From: Nageia nagi | Lineage: Eukaryota > Pinophyta | NCBI GenBank assembly: GCA_050084985.1 | Contig: JBITNC010000002.1 | Span: 30,566,001 to 30,630,000 of the forward strand | DNA length: 64,000 bases | Direction of reading: 5' to 3' | Part shown: in pieces, positions 45,338-56,229 of the stretch | Layout: every line of letters starts with the position of its first letter | Numbering within the stretch: the stretch's first letter is position 1 | Made by a program: the position numbers and the translations under genes | The notes under the pieces: model-generated | Told to the model about the DNA's origin: nothing | Databases searched by the model: none | What the model saw: the letters and a program-made list of their open reading frames with translations, nothing else

Positions 45338-47141
45338 CTACAAAAGAAAGGTTAATTGATTAAAATATAAGAAGCAACAACATATGATTTTTCAACCATA
45401 CTTATAATTGCAAGTAGCAAAATTATTCAACCATGTAACTATTTAACTAACCATCAAACATTTAACCAATTATCATAACAATTGCAAGTAATCAACCAAT
45501 ACAACTAATCATGTTTAATATTTTTACAATTGAAAGAAACTTGTACAAATTAAAAAATTGACAAGTTGTAGGTTAGTAGCTTTGTTTGGGTTAGTAATTT
45601 ATATTTAGTAAGTTGTAAGTTAGTGTTAGTAGATTGTAAGTCAAATTAGTGCACTTGATAAACCTTAAGTAGTTTGAAAGTTAGTAACTCCTAATCTATA
45701 ATTGTAGTTAGCATTTGATGTTAGTGCATATTTTACTATTGACTTAACTTAATTTAAGCATTTGTTGATTAACCACAAAATAAGGACAACCACACAACAA
45801 GGGGTTAGTAGTTTCTTTAGTTTTTGGCTTAGTTATATAATAAGGCTCTAGGAGCTTTACAACATGCTCAAGATTAACACAAGTCTTAACAAATCATCAT
45901 AAGAGCAAGATTAAACCAATATAAACTTGTTTATAGAATACTTAGTTCAAGAGGAAGAGCCATTTCCTCAGTTATAAAAGCATTGGAGTCCACTGTATAA
46001 CAAGTTTGAAAGTGAAACATACAGGCTATGACTTCATTCTTTTGTCTCGAAAGGATTGACCACTTTAGCATCTCATCTTCATATTCTCTCTTCTTTGCTT
46101 TCTTCCAAAGCTTGCTCTTTTTATTCTCGATTATCTCCATTTTTGCAATAGAGCTCTTTACTTTTCAATGCTTAGAAGACATCACAAAGTAATCTTATTT
46201 GCATTTCCAAACCAAGGTTAGAATAAGAGAAGAAAATAATTGCATAAATCTATTACTTTATTTCAAGTAATTAATAAACAATGATTAATATCCCCTTCCA
46301 TTTTTTAAAAGAATATACTTAACATACTTTCCCCTAGTTTTTTTAAATGTAAAAAAAGATTACTTTAAAAAATTCCTCCCTAAGTAACTCTTTTAAACAA
46401 AAGAGAGAAATAAAATAATGTCCTCTCTTTTTTTAATAAATAACTCCAAAAAAATATCTTAAAAAAGGTTATCTTTTATGTTAAAGGCGATGGTAAATCC
46501 GACTTGAGGTGAATCCTACATGAACGACCTCTATCTATGTCGTGGGTGGAGATTAGAGACTGGGATGAGGTAAATGAGTGGTTTGTAGTTGATATTTATA
46601 GGAGGAGGCTGCTTTACAGTGGGAGGTACATCTTTACAATGGGAGGTGGATCTTTACAATACTCTTAGGTGGTGCAACTCTGCTCAGGTGATGCAATAGA
46701 TGTAGCTCTGCCCAAGGGTCATCCACTGGACTCTTTATACCCAAAATTAATTAAAAAAAACAAAACATATTCCAGAGCATTCTACATAGTGTCTATTTTA
46801 TATGTACAAAAAATAACACTAACTATAAGATAATAATATAGTAATCCTTCTCTTTAAAAAAAAAAACTATGATGTTCACAAAATACAATCAATAAAAAAA
46901 ATTACACAAGTATTACCCTCTGTACTAAAAAGGTTTATTGGTTAAAAAATGAATCAAGTTTATGTAACTTTAAAATACTATAATTTTAAAAAATGAGGGA
47001 TTTAACTCAAGAATGTTAGTAAAAAATTGTCTAACAATAACTTGTTAATTCCAAGTGAACTTTTCTCACAAGATTAAACTCACAAATAAAAAAATATGTT
47101 AGTATCATTGAGATAACTAAAAAAAGAGATTGAGGTTATAC
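45338..47141 (-). other. Leader of E, candidate 1.8-kb intron
   Basis: On the minus strand the donor a/gtataacc (GT at 47141-47140) follows the degraded PBS by about 90 bases and the acceptor ttttgtag ends at 45338, just before the gag start. The conserved block seen in A, B, C and F was not found here. Repeated words around gtaagttagt lie at 45560-45690, and a less AT-rich, G-rich (plus strand) segment at 46490-46750. Confidence 0.45.
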
Positions 47142-47228
47142 TTTGAGGTGATCTTACATCACACAAGGAGTAGAAAGATCCCTCTAGATGCCAATTGAAA
47201 GGAGAGAAGGCTCTCTTACTCAATATCA

Positions 47229-47661
47229 TATTAGAATTTGTAATGTAATATTATGTAATATTTCTTCTTAATGTAAATTCATTTAATACTTAAAGTATTA
47301 AAGGAATAAAAATAAAAAAAAGATTAAAAATAGGTAAAGGATTAAAAAGAAAAAATGGATTAATTGTAAAGTGAATTTTTTCTTATAAAAAAATAAGAAC
47401 CTTCCCCTTTTTTAGGTACACAATTGTAATGCAAGCTTTGCTATAGGTTTAAACTGTGAGAGAGAGGAGATTTTTTAAGAGAGATCCTTGAGAATAAGAA
47501 CTTAGTTAGTGGATGTACTCTCAAGGAGGAAGGAACCACTTTATATCTTGTGTTATTTGTGTGATTAGATTTAGTTATTGTGCTATTGTGTTGATATTGA
47601 AAGCACCTTCTTGAGATCTTAGGAGATTAAAAGTTAATTTATAAAAGGATTAATTTCTTCA
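47229..47661 (+). repeat. 5' LTR of element F
   Basis: Starts tattagaatttgtaatgta (first dinucleotide changed from TG) and ends taatttcttca, two bases before the PBS. TATA-like ttataaaa at 47393-47400. The start matches E's LTR; the middle matches neither E nor the A-D family well. Confidence 0.87.
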
Positions 47662-47663
47662 AG

Positions 47664-47675
47664 TGGTATCAGAGC
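47664..47675 (+). other. Primer-binding site of F
   Basis: tggtatcagagc, perfect consensus. Confidence 0.95.
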
Positions 47676-48340
47676 TATTCTTGGAGGCTTTGCTTCAACA
47701 TCTTAGAAGATCCATTCTTCCTCTTTCTCCATTTACTTTGTTAAGGTAAAAAGGTCTAAAGGTATAATCTCCTATCTTTTTTTTGTCAAAATTTGCTTTT
47801 ATTACTAACCTTTTTTGGTTCTATGAGAATGAGGTTAAGGATAACAAAATTTGATTAAAGTAGATAATAAATCGCTATACTAACATGTTAGTTTAATTTA
47901 TGTTATTGCTATGCATTATTTTAATTTATTAATTACAATTTTCAAGTAAAATTGCCTAATCTGTAGCAATAATATGTTTTAAGTAAATTTGCTTAAATTT
48001 AGCAATAATAGGTTATTATAGCTTAAATTTGCAAGTTTTTACTTAATGAAGAATTGGGTAAAATATTTGTAATTTTTTTACTATAGTGTTATTATTGCAA
48101 AATTTTACTCTACCAGTAAGCTTGTAAAAATTTTACAATTTTTTATAAAATTGTATTTTTTTACAGTTTTATAAAACTATATTTTTTATTTATAAATATT
48201 TTTTATATACTATTAAAAAATATATAGATTTTATATTTTATGTTTTTATATTAAAAAAAATAGTTTTTTTATATAAATAAAGTTTTTAGATATAAAATAA
48301 AAAATATATTTTTATTTAAAAAAAATAAGGCGACCAGGGC

Positions 48341-48599
48341 TAACCGATGCGCCCCCTTTGGGGGGCTATGCACGGTAGCCCAACCGGTGCACCCCCTTTG
48401 GGGCTGCATGTGACAGCTTAGTCGACATGCCCCTTTAAGGCTTTGCACAGTAGCCCATCCAACATGCCCCTTTGGGGCTACGCATGGTAGGCACCCAACC
48501 GACTAGCTCCCCATGGAGGGATGTACGTAGCATTCTACCAGCCAACCCTCTTTATGGGTTACGTGCGATGCTATACCGATGCACCCCTTAAAGGTGGCC
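48341..48599. repeat. GC-rich tandem array with CCCCTTTGGGG palindromes
   Basis: Six to seven degenerate units of about 38-41 bp. Each centres on ccccctttggggg or a variant, followed by ctacgcatggtagcc-like sequence and a cca/aacc joint. It contains many CpG and lies between sequences of A and T only. A single related unit (cccctttttggggactacg) occurs in B's leader at 18250. Each core can fold into a hairpin with a TTT loop. Confidence 0.85.
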
Positions 48600-48834
48600 T
48601 AAGTTACCTTGCTTAAAAAAATAGGAATCTTTTTTTAAAAAGAGGTAAATTTTTTTTTTATGAGAGATTATTTTTTAAGCAAAGTTGAATTATTATTTTT
48701 TGATTATTTTTAAGTTTTTTTTTAGCCTAATAGTTCTTTATTTGCTAAAATTATCATTTTACTTTAAGTGCAAATTATTTTTAAGGAATTTATTTTTAGC
48801 ATATTTTTTAAGATAAAAGTGAGAAATTAATTAT

Positions 48835-49080
48835 GCATGCATAGGTTAAAGTTAAATGCATGGATTATTGTTAATTAATTATGCATGGGTTAATATTAAT
48901 TATGCATGGATTAATTATGTATGCATGGGTTAATGATGTTTTATCTTAATGCATGTTTGATGCACACATGTGATTGGATAAAATTTTTTGCATGCTTTAA
49001 TTTTTCCAAGTGTATGTTTTTGCTATGTGGATAAATTTTTTTAATGCATAATTTAAATATATTTTTTCCTAATGCATGTG
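48835..49080. repeat. TGCATG-rich segment of F's leader
   Basis: At least six tgcatg words within ttaattatgcatggattaa-like short direct repeats. Corresponds in position to the TGCATG-rich region in A's leader (3229-3690). Confidence 0.75.
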
Positions 49081-50045
49081 AATGGATAATGTTTCATTAA
49101 TTATTTTAATCTTATTTTTGATGCTAAAATTGCAAATAAAAGAATTATTTTAAGTCCTTTTTTTTAAGTAACAAGAGGAAAAATTCCTCATTTTTTAGAA
49201 TGGACCTTTGTAAAGAGTTCCATTCAAGGTTATGATAAAACCCATTGGACTTAGGCTCATTTTTTGTTACTTAAAATTAATGAACCTTGTGTAAAGAGTT
49301 CCATTAGGGGTTGTAACAAAATCCATTGGACTCTTTGGTTCATACTTATGGATGATGTGAGATGTAGTTTCATTTTAAAACACTTTATTTGTTTTGCATT
49401 TTTACTTTATATGTAAAGTATGCAAACATTGAAATTACTTTCTCCTAAAATGAACACATCTGCATATTTTTTTCACAATATGACTTGTTTGAGCCATGAG
49501 ATGAGAATAAGACGGACTGGAGCCTTTTAATTCGATGATCTAAGTGGTGAAAATTCCATACTTCTTAATTACCAGTCTTTTGTTGGTCTAAACTTAACTC
49601 CATATAGGTGGATATGCATGTGTAGTGATACCACATATCTGCTTATCTATTTAGAGACTATCCTGATAACTTAGGAGGAAAATTAAAATTTTAATCAAGA
49701 TAATGAATTTAGTCAATCCAACATGCATCACAAACTTAAAAAATAGCTCATACTTCTTCTTGTAAGAGTATATTACTGCCCAAGGGAAACTAGTTGAGGA
49801 TTGGTAGGATCTAGGCTCATTACGGGTATCTGAGTGAAGGCCTAATTTTAGATAAGAAAATAAGTTTCAACTTTTCCTTCTTTTCATTGATACTTGATGG
49901 TAAAGATATTAGATGTATGATTATTATTCTTGTTAATAATTAAGCATATGATTTATCAATTAGTGCAATTATGTATTTGTATTATAAATCTTTTTAAATT
50001 CAACATGTATGCTTACATTATTTATCTCCATATTATTTTGTAGCA

Positions 50046-50930
50046 ATGGGAGATTCTTTTGCACCTAAGCATACCTTGGATGGTTCCAACTATGGTATTT
50101 AGGAACCAAGGATGAAGGCAAAACTTGAAGCATAAAATTTTTAGATAATTGTCAATGAAAACCAAGTTTCTCCATTTGGGTAGATGGAACTTAAAGCTTA
50201 TAATATTAAGAATGATTTAGCAATGTATATGATCTTTCATGCTATTTTAGATGAGATCCTCTTCATGATATCTTCTTCAAATACTACAAACGAAGCTTGG
50301 GATAAACTAAAGAGTATCTACCTTAGTACTAAATTTTTTAAGAGGTTCATTATTCTTCAAAAGTTACTTCAATCATTTCAAGAAAAAAATGAAAGTGTGG
50401 GGATATATTTAAATAAGGTTGTTGACCTTAGAATTTACCTTGTGGGGTGTGGTTGCAATTGGATCAATAATGAGTTTTTGAATTTTATCATCCTCCAAAG
50501 CCTCTCTTCTAAGTTTAGTCAATTTGTGATTATTATTGAATCTAAGCTTGATGATGAAAAAGAAGTGTTCTCCTTGAAAAATTTGATAAGGCTTCTCTTG
50601 AAGCATAAGAAAAGCCATTTGTAGCACTTGATCCAATGAAACCTCACTTCAAAAAAAAGAATCATAATAAAAAAAGGTTCATATGCTCCTAAGAAAAACT
50701 TTAAGAATGGTGGGAATAAGAAGAATTCTGATAATGATAAGTTTAAGAAAACTAAAGCCAAATTTGATGGAAATTGTAATTTCTGTAACCGTTATGGTCA
50801 TAAAGAAGATGATTACTTCAGGAAAAAGAAAGATCAAAATGAAAAAAGATCTAAAAAAATAAACAAATTCAATAATAAGAGAAAAAAGAATTTTTCTTAT
50901 GTTGCTACCTTTTACTTTAAATCTTGCACT
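50046..50930 (+). pseudogene. Copia F gag
   Basis: Starts MGDSFAPKHTLDGSNYGI, then TAG at codon 19 (50100-50102), then EPRMKAKLEA. A second break precedes a 146-codon open stretch (50184-50624) with AYNIKNDLAMYMIFH, TTNEAWDKLKSIYLSTKFF, NESVGIYLNKVVDLR and CNWINNEFLNFIILQSLSS. The zinc knuckle near 50775-50825 keeps Cys-X2-Cys-X4-His and has Tyr for the last Cys (CNFCNRYGHKEDDYF). Role: particle formation. Confidence 0.87.
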
Positions 50931-50939
50931 TTGATAAAT

Positions 50940-53886
50940 GATTAGATTATTGATTCTAGATGTACTAATTACATTTGTTTTAAAAAAAGATAAGTTTGAA
51001 AACTTTCATAAGTATAGAAAAAATGTAGTTATGATAGGTGATAGTTCAGTCCTTGAAGTTTAAGGTATTTAAAGTGTGTTGATATAAGGTAATATTCTTA
51101 AGAATGTGCTTAATGTGCCTAAGCTCACTATGAATCTCCTTTCCATCATTTAGGTTGTAAGAAAAGGTTATTCTTTTAAGTTTAAATCACACTCTTAGTG
51201 CATGAAAAAAAGGTCTTGCCACTTTGGTGAAAGGTTCAATGAAATATGACTTTTACATTATAGATCAATCTCCAACAAAGATGTGCCTTGCAACTAATGT
51301 TTTCTCTAGAGGTAATATTGGCACCATCGATTAGGCCATCTAAACCATAAAACATTCAATTCATAAAAGATCATGAACTTGTAGAAGTTTTTCCTACAAT
51401 ATCACCTATAATTAGTCTTTGTGAGAAGTGCATTCTAAGTAAAATGAACTACCAAAAGTTTTCAAAAGATAAGGCAACTAGAGCAACTCAATCTCTTTAG
51501 CTTATGCATATATATTTGATGGATTTATTTTCAACTAAGTCACTTGGAGGAGCATATTATGTGTTGGCCTTTATTAATGAATTTAGAAAGATGATATTTG
51601 GTTATATTATAGAGCACAAGGATCAAACCTTTTATAGGATCAAAGATTTCAAAGCTTTGGTAGAAAATCAATCTAAATTCAAAATCAATATGTTAAGATC
51701 TAATAATGGAGGTGAGTATAATAGCAATGAATTTAATAATTTTTATACCAAGTATAGAATCAAGAGGTAGTTTACTATCCCTTACACTCTTCAACAAAAT
51801 GGTGTTGTCAAAAGAAAGAATAAAACTATTTAAAAAATGGAAAGGTGTATATTGGGAGATCTTCATAGCTTCTTATAGGATGAAGCTATAAATACTATAA
51901 TCTACATCTTGAATAGGTGTCCTACAAAAGTAGTTGAAGGTAAAACTTTGTATGAGGTATGGATAGGAAAGAAACCTAAAATCTCTCACTTTAGAGTATT
52001 TGGTTGTGATGCTTATGCCTTTGTTGTTCTTGAAAAAAAGAATAAGCTTGATAAGCAATCCAAAAAGTGTATCTTTATAGGCTATGATAATCAACATAGA
52101 GGCTATATGCTATATCAACTTTCTTTTATGTAGTATTTATGTCAAAGGATGTAAATTTCAATGAACTTCTTGAAGATTTTTCTTCTTATGAGAACCTTGA
52201 TAAGAGTGATGATCCTTCTGTTGCTTCTAACTGGTTAGATGTTAACATGGATTTATCACCCAAGGAACTAAACTCTCTAACACAAAGGATAATAAGGAGT
52301 ATAACCATTAATAAATATTTATTTTCTAAAATTAATTGTAAGAATGATCCCTCATCCTACAAAGAAGCTTCAAAGCACAAGTGTTGGATGAATGCAATGA
52401 ATGTAGAGTATGAGGCTCTAATAAAAAATCAAACTTAAGATTTAGTTCTTTATCCTAATGAATGAAATGTGATTAGAAATCAATGGATTTATAAGGTTAA
52501 ATATAACTCTATTGGAGAGATTAAGAAATTCAAAGCAAGGTTAGTAACCAAGGATTTCACTCAAAAATATGAAGTTAATTATGAGAAAACCTTTGCTCCT
52601 ATGCTAAAGATGCCTACTGTCAGAGTAATCCTTGCTCTTTTAGTAACTCAAGGATGGAAAGTGTTTCAAATTAATTTCAAGAGTGATTTTTTCAATGGTG
52701 AATTAAATGTAAAAATATACATGAATCAACCATAAGGGTTTATTATTGAAGGCAAAGAAGTTTTTATGTGCATGTTAAAGAAGTCTTTGTATGGACTTAA
52801 GCAAGCATCAAAGGGGTTGGTATAAAATGATTTTAGGATACTTTGAGGACATTAGGTTTTCTATATACTCCTTTGATTTAGATCCTTATGTGCTCAACCA
52901 AGGACAAGACTTGATCTTGATTCTTCTCTATGTGGATGATTTGTTGATTATAAGGAATAATATGGTCCTCATATAATATTACATATCCAAACTTAAGGTA
53001 ACTTTTGAAATGACTAATCTTGGCCTATTGCACTACTACCTTGGTATGCAAGTGTACCAATACAAGGATTATACTTACCTCACTCAATTAAAGTATATTT
53101 TAGATATCTTACAAAAATTTGGACTATAGGAGTGCAAGCATGCTATAATCCTAGTCTCTATTAGAATCATTTTATCTTTTAGTTCTAACTCTCAATTGGT
53201 AGATGCTATAGATTACAAATAACTACTTGGTAGTCTTCTTTATTTGATTATATCTAAGCCAGATATTACCTTTACCATGAATTTGATGGTTTACTTTATG
53301 CAAAATCCATATATTATGCATTTTAATGTTGTTAAAAAAATTTTGAGGTATGTTGTAGGCACTAAGGATCTTGCTCTCAAGTATGATAAGTTGCCCTCAT
53401 TTATTCTCTTAAGATTCTTAAATTCTAACTATGGAGAGATATAGATGACATAAAATAAACCTCTTCTTATGTGTTTAGCATTTGTTCAAGTGCTATCTCT
53501 TAGGCATCTAAAAAGCAACCTAATACTGCTCTCTCCACCATTGAGGTTGAATATCATGCAACATCAATTGCAACTTAGGAAGCCATTTGGTTGAGGCATA
53601 TTCTAAAAGAAATAGGGTATGAACAAGTTAATCCATATTAAATTTTTTCAAATAATTAGTTAGTTATTACTTTGGTAAAGAATTTTATTTTTTATAAAAA
53701 AAAAAGCATGTAGAAATCCAAGCCCACTTCATCAGAGAGAAGGTTCTGGATGATCTTCTATACTTGAAATATTGTCCATCAATCCTAAACTTTTCTGATT
53801 TATTCACCAAGCCCCTTCATGAAGCTCAGTTTTATAAGCTTAGAGAGTTTATTTGGTTGGTGAAGTTACCTTCAAAAAGGGAGTAA
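50940..53886 (+). pseudogene. Copia F pol: protease, integrase, RT, RNase H, degraded
   Basis: Protease: IIDSRCTNY near 50948 (DSG changed to DSR). Integrase: zinc region near 51310-51440; first catalytic Asp replaced (MHIYLMDLF near 51504), second replaced (LRSNNGGEY near 51693), and Glu replaced by Lys (NGVVKRKN near 51800). Open pieces at 51504-51770 and 51909-52133 (TVYEVWIGKKPK-like region). RT: KHKCWMNAMNVEYEALIKN near 52373, YVDD at 52929-52940 intact. RNase H: SICSSAISxASKKQ region near 53480-53520 and DLFTKPLHEAQFYKLREF at 53795-53850, stop TAA at 53884-53886. It has multiple stops. Confidence 0.9.
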
Positions 53887-54405
53887 ATGTTGAATTCTTG
53901 TTGAATCCATTGTAATTTCTTTCTTCTTAATAAAGTTTTTGAACTTTTATTTAGTTTGTATACTTTGTTTATATATTCCTTTGTTTGGTAACTATAAGTA
54001 TGTGATTTGCATCTTAGTGATGACTTATAGTGTATCTCAAATATAAGAACATTACATCAAGAAAAAAATTCTTGATGTGACAACTGTAGCTTTGTTTATT
54101 TGACTTTGTCTCTCTTAATTTATTCACTAGCCACCTTAGAAACTTTGTTGTGCACACTTTGAAAGTTTCTTATGGTAGTGAAGTTGTACTTAAATGAGAG
54201 TGAAGGTGAATTCATATTTGTGATGACAACTTCATCCCTAGGAGCTCTTTTTTACTATATAGTGTTGATCTAAATGTAGACCTTAATGGTTAGTTCACTC
54301 TGTGTGAAGAAGACATGGTACATTTTATTTTGTTATCACTATGAGAAGAACTAGTATGTTTGCTAGAACTATTTGATTATCCATATATGAGTAACTATTG
54401 ATCAG
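53887..54405 (+). other. 3' untranslated region of F (truncated)
   Basis: Non-coding; shares with A's 3' region gatgacttatagtg, aacttcatccctaggag, tgattatccatatatgag and finally attgatcagt. Similarity to A ends at 54405, giving the likely point where G begins. Confidence 0.7.
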
Positions 54406-54407
54406 TA

Positions 54408-55369
54408 TGGCATAACCTCAAAGAGTTTGGTCTAGTTGTGTTCTCCATTGCCCACAATGATAGATTCTTTGAAAGAGCAAAAGGTGGTAGGGATGCACTC
54501 ATGTTGGTTTTCTACTCAATATTTGGTTTATAGGTTGATTTCTATCTATATTTAAGGTCAAAAGTAATAGAAAAGAAATGAAAAGATAAAGAGTTATAGG
54601 AAAGAGATAAGTAAATAAAAAGAGCTAAAATAATAAATTTACAACTCGAGCATTGCAACATAGGTAGTAATCCATAGCCAATATTAAGAATAGTAAGCTA
54701 TCTCGCACCTAGGGTCTCACAATCACAATACATAGTCATAATTTGAAGAAAATATTTCACACATAACATTTAAAAAAGTAATAAATAGCCACTTTTCTAC
54801 AAAAGGGCAAAGCATTATCTGTATGTATTATCATATGTGAATATATCTTATAGATTTGGATATATTTGCTAGAATGTTCGACCCTTGTGATCTCTAAAAG
54901 TTAGCTATTTATACATCCTTCCGCCCTTCTTGGGTGGTTATGTTTTATTAATATACATAATTGCTAGCATTGAATGAAATAATTAAAATAACACTATTTA
55001 CATAAATACTACAACTGTGTTAGATTACATAGTGAATAAGTACCAATAGCATGACTATCTAGAAATTTGCAATTTCTAAATAGCCATTTCATAGAGCCCC
55101 AATCCTTCTGACATGTCATTGACTACTCCTTCTTTGGCCTTATAGCTAATTAAAGATAACATTATAGCTATCTAAGTAATTATTTATCTATAAGTTGATA
55201 GGTACAATTTGGTACTATGCTTTGTTAGTTGCTATCTACTTCTTTGTAACCTTTATGATCTCTACTGTAGATGTTAGTAATTAAAGTAATGGTGGCTGAT
55301 AAATATTATGTTAACTTGGTTCAAGGTGAAAATACTATTGTTATGTGAAAATGAGTTAGTGTCGACACA
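54408..55369 (-). repeat. Candidate 3' LTR of element G
   Basis: Left edge tggcataacc begins where F homology stops; right edge gtgtcgacaca would give TGTGTCGACAC as LTR start on the minus strand. A TATA-like gtataaata on the minus strand lies near 54920. No second copy is in the window to prove the edges. Confidence 0.35.
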
Positions 55370-55502
55370 TTAATAGGACCCTAGGGGTGAAACACTTAAG
55401 ATAAAGTGGACTCGGGTGTTCTTTATTATGCATTACTCTTAGCTTTGCTTGGTAGGTTCTATGTTCTTCATCTAAGCTTTGTTGATGATCTCACTCTTTT
55501 GA

Positions 55503-55780
55503 GATGCATTAATTTTAGCCAAAAATTATGATATCATCTCTCAAAATCAATAGGCTCTATTTGATGTTTTCATAAATCTTCAACCACCATTGCTTGTTCC
55601 AAGATGTACTAATTTTAATCAAAAACTATGATATCATCACTCAAAATCAGTGGGCTCTATTTTATGTCTTCATAAATCTTCACCCACCATTGCTTATTTT
55701 AGGACCCACTGATTTCAATCAACAACTATGATGTCATCACTCAAAATCAATGAGCTCTGTTTGATGTCTTGGATATAAAT
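55503..55780. repeat. Tandem repeat of 100 bp, 2.8 units
   Basis: Units start at 55503, 55603 and 55703; shared words are actatgatatcatcactc, aaaatca and gggctctattt(g/t)atgt. Lies in the non-coding tail of G. Confidence 0.92.
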
Positions 55781-55786
55781 TTATAC

Positions 55787-55945
55787 AACTCTCGAACACT
55801 TGTGTTAATAATTCTTGAACACTCTAAAGGAATGAATATAACTCTTGAACACTTGTGTTAATAATTCTTGGACACTCTAAGGGAATGAATATAACTACCA
55901 AACACTTGTACTTACAATTATTAACACTCTAAGAGAAAGAAATTA
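55787..55945. repeat. Tandem repeat of 53 bp, three units
   Basis: Units start at 55787, 55840 and 55893 with aactctcgaacacttgtgtt and related sequence. More decayed copies of the cactctaag words continue to about 56110. Confidence 0.9.
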
Positions 55946-56229
55946 GAATAAGAGGAATTGATAAGAATAAATAAATAAAAGAATTTACAACTCTTTAAGA
56001 CTTGTATTTTTATCACTCATAATCATTTTAAGAGAAAAAAAAAATCCCAGAGACTCTTATTTACATAGCTCTTGGGAACTCTTATTCACATAACTCCCAG
56101 GCACTCTTAGAGATAGAAAATAACTCATAGATACTTTTTTTTATAAAAATTTTGGGCACAAAAAAATAAAATGATAAAGAATAATTTTAAATTACCCTGA
56201 TTTAGAGTGTAATTTTAAAAGAATACAAT

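Larger units (their letters stand above)
38012..47228 (-). mobile_element. Ty1/copia element E, interrupted by D and cut by F
   Basis: E runs leftwards: degraded PBS at about 47228-47209, leader, gag (45335 to about 44530), protease, integrase, part of RT (ending at 42536), then a gap filled by element D (39262-42535), the rest of the 3' untranslated region (39261-38777) and a 3' LTR (38012-38776). The end of RT and all RNase H are missing, so D's arrival was followed by a deletion. The 5' LTR is absent at the expected place, where F starts. LTR start TGTTAGAATTTGTAATGTA matches F's, so E and F are one family distinct from A-D. Confidence 0.85.
47762..50043 (+). other. Long leader of F, candidate 2.3-kb intron
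   Basis: Donor-like ttaag/gtaaaa and aaag/gtataat (GT at 47762) lie within 100 bases of the PBS; the acceptor tattattttgtag (AG ending 50043) is followed by caATG of gag. Inside are a GC-rich palindromic array (48341-48599), a TGCATG-rich region (48835-49080) and the block conserved with A, B and C (49480-49870). Confidence 0.5.
47229..54405 (+). mobile_element. Ty1/copia element F, 3' LTR missing
   Basis: F has a 5' LTR (47229-47661), PBS (47664-47675), leader to 50043, gag from 50046, pol to 53886 and a 3' untranslated region that stops being recognisable after about 54405. The 3' LTR is not found; the next recognisable material belongs to gypsy element G, so G probably inserted in F's 3' region and F's end lies beyond base 64000. 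All coding parts are broken, with integrase catalytic residues replaced. Confidence 0.88.
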
